Source: Prevotella sp. UBA3294
Lineage (GTDB): Bacteria > Bacteroidota > Bacteroidia > Bacteroidales > Bacteroidaceae
Direction of reading: 5' to 3'
Assembly (NCBI GenBank): GCA_002361535.1
Contig: DETG01000023.1
Location: 1-38,457, forward strand
Length of the DNA stretch: 38,457 bases
Shown here: positions 36,236-38,457 of the stretch, one piece after another
Numbering within the stretch: position 1 is the first letter of the stretch
Layout of the letters: the number at the start of each line of letters is the position of its first letter
Notes under the pieces: model-generated
Told to the model about the DNA's origin: nothing
What the model saw: only the letters and a program-made list of their open reading frames with translations
Database searches by the model: none
Translations under genes and position numbers: made by a program

Positions 36236-37345
36236 TTACAATTCGGCCTCTTTCATTCGTTCAGCATTTTCGGCAACGGTCAAGGCATCGATCATATCCT
36301 GGATATTTCCTCCAAGGAATCCCTGTAGGTCGTGCGTGGTGTATCCGATGCGGTGATCGGTGACGCGCCCTTGTGGGAAGTTATACGTACGGATCTTGGC
36401 ACTGCGGTCGCCTGTGGACACCAAACTCTTCCTGCGGTTGGCAATGTCATCCACATACTTTTGGTGCTCCTTGTCGTAGATAAAGGTGTAGAGACGCGAC
36501 AGGGCACGTTCCTTGTTCTTCGGTTGATCGCGGGTTTCCGTACATTCGATGAGAATCTCTTCTGTCTCACCCGTGTTCGGATTCTTCCACATATAACGCA
36601 GACGGACTCCCGATTCTACCTTGTTCACATTCTGTCCGCCGGCACCAGAACTGCGGAAAGTATCCCATTTGATCTCTCCTTCATTGATGTTCACCTCAAA
36701 CTTGTCGGCTTCGGGTAACACGGCCACAGTGGCAGCAGAGGTCTGCATACGTCCGTTCGACTCGGTGACCGGGACACGCTGTACTCGATGTACACCTGAT
36801 TCATATTTCAGCGTGCCATACACATCGGCACCGCTGACAGCAAAATCAATTTCCTTGTATCCACCTACGGCACCTTCATTGAAATCCGTCACCGACAGCT
36901 GCCATCCTTTCTGGTCACAGAAGCGTTTGTACATCTGGAACAGGTCACCGGCAAAAAGACAGGCTTCATCACCGCCCGTACCAGCACGGATCTCCATCTG
37001 CACGTTCTTCGCATCCTCGGGATCCTTGGGAATCAAGGCTATCTTGATCTCTTCCTCCAACTTGGGCTGCAGTTCCTCGTTCATGGCCAGTTCCTCACGC
37101 GCCATCTCCTTCATCTCCGGGTCATCCTCGTTGGCCAGGATATCCTTCGCCTCCTTGATACCGTTCAGACAGGCGATATATCGTTTGCGGGCATCCATGA
37201 TATCGCCCAGGTCCTTATACTCCTTTGTCAGCTTCACAAACCGCTTTTGGTCTGCTATCACACTGGGGTCGGTGATCAGGGTTGACACCTCCTCGAACCG
37301 GGCCTCTAAGCCATCAAGTTTCTGTAAAATGCTGTTATTCTCCAT
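36236..37345 (-). CDS. prfA: Peptide chain release factor 1
   Basis: 369 residues from the ATG at 37345 (MENNSILQKLDG); upstream in-frame ATG at 37384 runs through the promoter. Stop-codon recognition motif P192-V-T194 and catalytic G236-G-Q238 (SSGAGGQNVNK). Terminates translation at UAA and UAG. A Bacteroidetes promoter lies directly upstream. Confidence 0.95.
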   Translation of the reverse strand: MENNSILQKLDGLEARFEEVSTLITDPSVIADQKRFVKLTKEYKDLGDIMDARKRYIACLNGIKEAKDILANEDDPEMKEMAREELAMNEELQPKLEEEIKIALIPKDPEDAKNVQMEIRAGTGGDEACLFAGDLFQMYKRFCDQKGWQLSVTDFNEGAVGGYKEIDFAVSGADVYGTLKYESGVHRVQRVPVTESNGRMQTSAATVAVLPEADKFEVNINEGEIKWDTFRSSGAGGQNVNKVESGVRLRYMWKNPNTGETEEILIECTETRDQPKNKERALSRLYTFIYDKEHQKYVDDIANRRKSLVSTGDRSAKIRTYNFPQGRVTDHRIGYTTHDLQGFLGGNIQDMIDALTVAENAERMKEAEL

Positions 37346-37354
37346 AATTGCCTG

Positions 37355-37385
37355 CAAAGGTACGAAAAAATGAGAGAAATGCAAA
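37355..37385 (-). promoter_or_regulatory. Bacteroidetes-type promoter of prfA
   Basis: Minus-strand TTTG at 37385-37382 and TACCTTTG at 37362-37355 are 19 nt apart; the -7 box is 9 nt before the prfA ATG, so the mRNA leader would be very short. Confidence 0.65.
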
Positions 37386-37389
37386 AGGA

Positions 37390-37708
37390 AAGTATGCTTT
37401 TCTTGTCATTTGCTTTACTATGGTTTGTTGCGATGTTGACTACGCATCGTTCCACTGGCTTCTACGAATGATTCCGCTGGGTACTACGTTTTGTTCCTCC
37501 GTCACTTTACACTCGTAGGTAGCGGAGGAACACTTGTTAGGTGACGGCGGAATAAGGAAAAGAAGAGGAGGCGACGTATCTCACGTAGCAACAATATAGA
37601 TAACAACTGTCTCATATCGTTATTATACTGTAGTCACATGAGATACGTGGCCTCCTACTAAAATTTTAAAAAGTGTTGAATGATTGATAGATACGAAATG
37701 TGAATAGA
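37390..37708. other. Intergenic region between purM and prfA, with inverted repeats
   Basis: About 320 bases without a credible gene. It holds two inverted-repeat pairs: GTTCCTCCG (37493-37501) with CGGAGGAAC (37523-37531), perfect over 9 bp; and 37567-37585 with 37637-37655, complementary at 17 of 19 positions around a 51-nt loop. A further CCGTCAC/GTGACGG pair (37499-37505, 37541-37547) overlaps the first. This could be a structured RNA, a terminator region for purM or a small non-coding repeat element. No T-tract makes a classical terminator clear. Confidence 0.55.
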
Positions 37709-38457
37709 TTAATAGTTGAACTCACCGTATTCGCTTCGGATCGTCAGACTTTTCGTACCTTCCTCAATATGACCCACCACCTGTGCATCAATATTGAACG
37801 ACTTGGAGATGTCAATCACACGGTCAGCAATCTCTGGTCGCACATAGATTTCCATGCGGTGTCCCATGTTAAACACCTGATACATCTCTCGCCAGTCTGT
37901 ACCACTCTGTTCCTTGATGAGACGGAACAGCGGTGGAACAGGGAACATGTTGTCTTTCACCACACGACAGTTGTCACCGACGAAGTGCAGCACCTTGGTT
38001 TGAGCACCACCTGTACAATGCACCATACCGTGGATCTCTGGTCGCAGTTCATCGAGAAGGTTCTTAATGACAGGTGCGTAAGTGCGTGTAGGGGAGAGGA
38101 CAAGTCGGCCTACGGTGAGAGTTGACAGTTGAGAGTTGAGGGCAGAAAGCTGTTGTGCTTCTGATTCCGTCAGGGGCACACGGTCTGTGAGGCGATACTT
38201 GCCACTATACACCAATTCGTCGGGCACCTGATGGTCATAACTCTCAGGATATGTCTCAGCCAAATATTTCGAGAAGACATCATGACGGGCAGAGGTCAGT
38301 CCGTTGCTTCCCATACCTCCATTGTAGTGTTTCTCGTAAGTAGCCTGTCCTGTTGATGACAGTCCCACGATGACATCCCCCGGACGGATCTTCGCATTGT
38401 CGATCACATCACTGCGTTTCATGCGGCAAGTCACGGTAGAATCGACGATGATGGTGC
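37709..38457 (-). CDS. purM: Phosphoribosylformylglycinamidine cyclo-ligase, partial
   Basis: The frame is open to the window end, so the N-terminal part (with the first ATP-binding segment) is missing. The visible C-terminal 249 residues have PGDVIVGLSSTG, GGMGSNGLTSARHD, GRLVLSPTRTYAP and GMVHCTGGAQTKV, then FRLIKEQSGTDWREMYQVFNMGHRMEI, as in AIR synthase. It closes the imidazole ring in purine synthesis. An unusual segment (QQLSALNSQLSTLT) is encoded by a three-fold 7-bp repeat at 38119-38139, between RVPLTES and VGRLVLSPT. Confidence 0.93.
   Translation of the reverse strand, partial: TIIVDSTVTCRMKRSDVIDNAKIRPGDVIVGLSSTGQATYEKHYNGGMGSNGLTSARHDVFSKYLAETYPESYDHQVPDELVYSGKYRLTDRVPLTESEAQQLSALNSQLSTLTVGRLVLSPTRTYAPVIKNLLDELRPEIHGMVHCTGGAQTKVLHFVGDNCRVVKDNMFPVPPLFRLIKEQSGTDWREMYQVFNMGHRMEIYVRPEIADRVIDISKSFNIDAQVVGHIEEGTKSLTIRSEYGEFNY
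38119..38139. repeat. Three-fold 7-bp tandem repeat inside purM
   Basis: Plus-strand copies GAGTTGA, CAGTTGA and GAGTTGA run back to back. 3 x 7 = 21 bp keeps the reading frame and codes for part of the QQLSALNSQLSTLT segment. Confidence 0.85.

Overview
The window looks like a chromosomal segment from a gut or oral member of the Bacteroidales, most like Prevotella/Segatella. The reasons are the fused lpxC-fabZ gene, a short (287-residue) primary sigma factor without region 1.1, repeated TAnnTTTG/TTTG promoter elements, poor Shine-Dalgarno sites and many AT-rich dispersed repeats. No integrase, transposase, tRNA, rRNA or CRISPR array was seen.

Layout. (1) 1-539 (+): 3' end of a large FAD/Fe-S dehydrogenase. 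(2) 540-911: convergent intergenic block of 59-60 bp repeats ending in a large hairpin. (3) 15831-912 (-): eight tightly packed genes that look like one operon. In order: a small membrane protein, a GTPase anchored by one membrane helix, a 1006-residue polytopic protein whose C-terminal half carries SEDS (FtsW/RodA)-like signatures, two paralogous cytoplasmic P-loop GTPases, a GAP1-like protein with a C-terminal membrane anchor, a membrane-anchored PBP-type transpeptidase and a membrane-anchored GH25 lysozyme. (4) 15972-20446 (+): deoD, then iorA-iorB-aminotransferase for aryl-amino-acid catabolism. (5) 23654-20528 (-): rpoD heading a run with a secreted hypothetical, an HPr-kinase-like protein, an S26-like peptidase and a PqqD-like protein. 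(6) 38457-23774 (-): housekeeping genes purM (partial), prfA, pyrF, an HD hydrolase, lpxD, lpxC/fabZ, lpxA, miaA, a class A PBP, a PIF1-like helicase and degQ.

The most interesting region is the eight-gene operon. Read together, it resembles a dedicated peptidoglycan machine: a divergent SEDS glycosyltransferase, a divergent transpeptidase partner and a muralytic enzyme outside or in the membrane, run by three GTPases and a GAP1-like protein inside. As far as I can tell from sequence alone, a GTPase-controlled SEDS/PBP/lysozyme system of this kind is not a standard textbook system. The SEDS and GAP1/double-GTPase assignments are remote-homology inferences by eye and need profile searches.

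Other points of note: two separate arrays of the same 22-bp palindromic repeat (about 16715-16850 and 25517-25640), a 7-bp triplet repeat expanded in frame inside purM, and a compact kinase/peptidase/PqqD module that resembles part of a RiPP system but has no visible precursor or cyclase.
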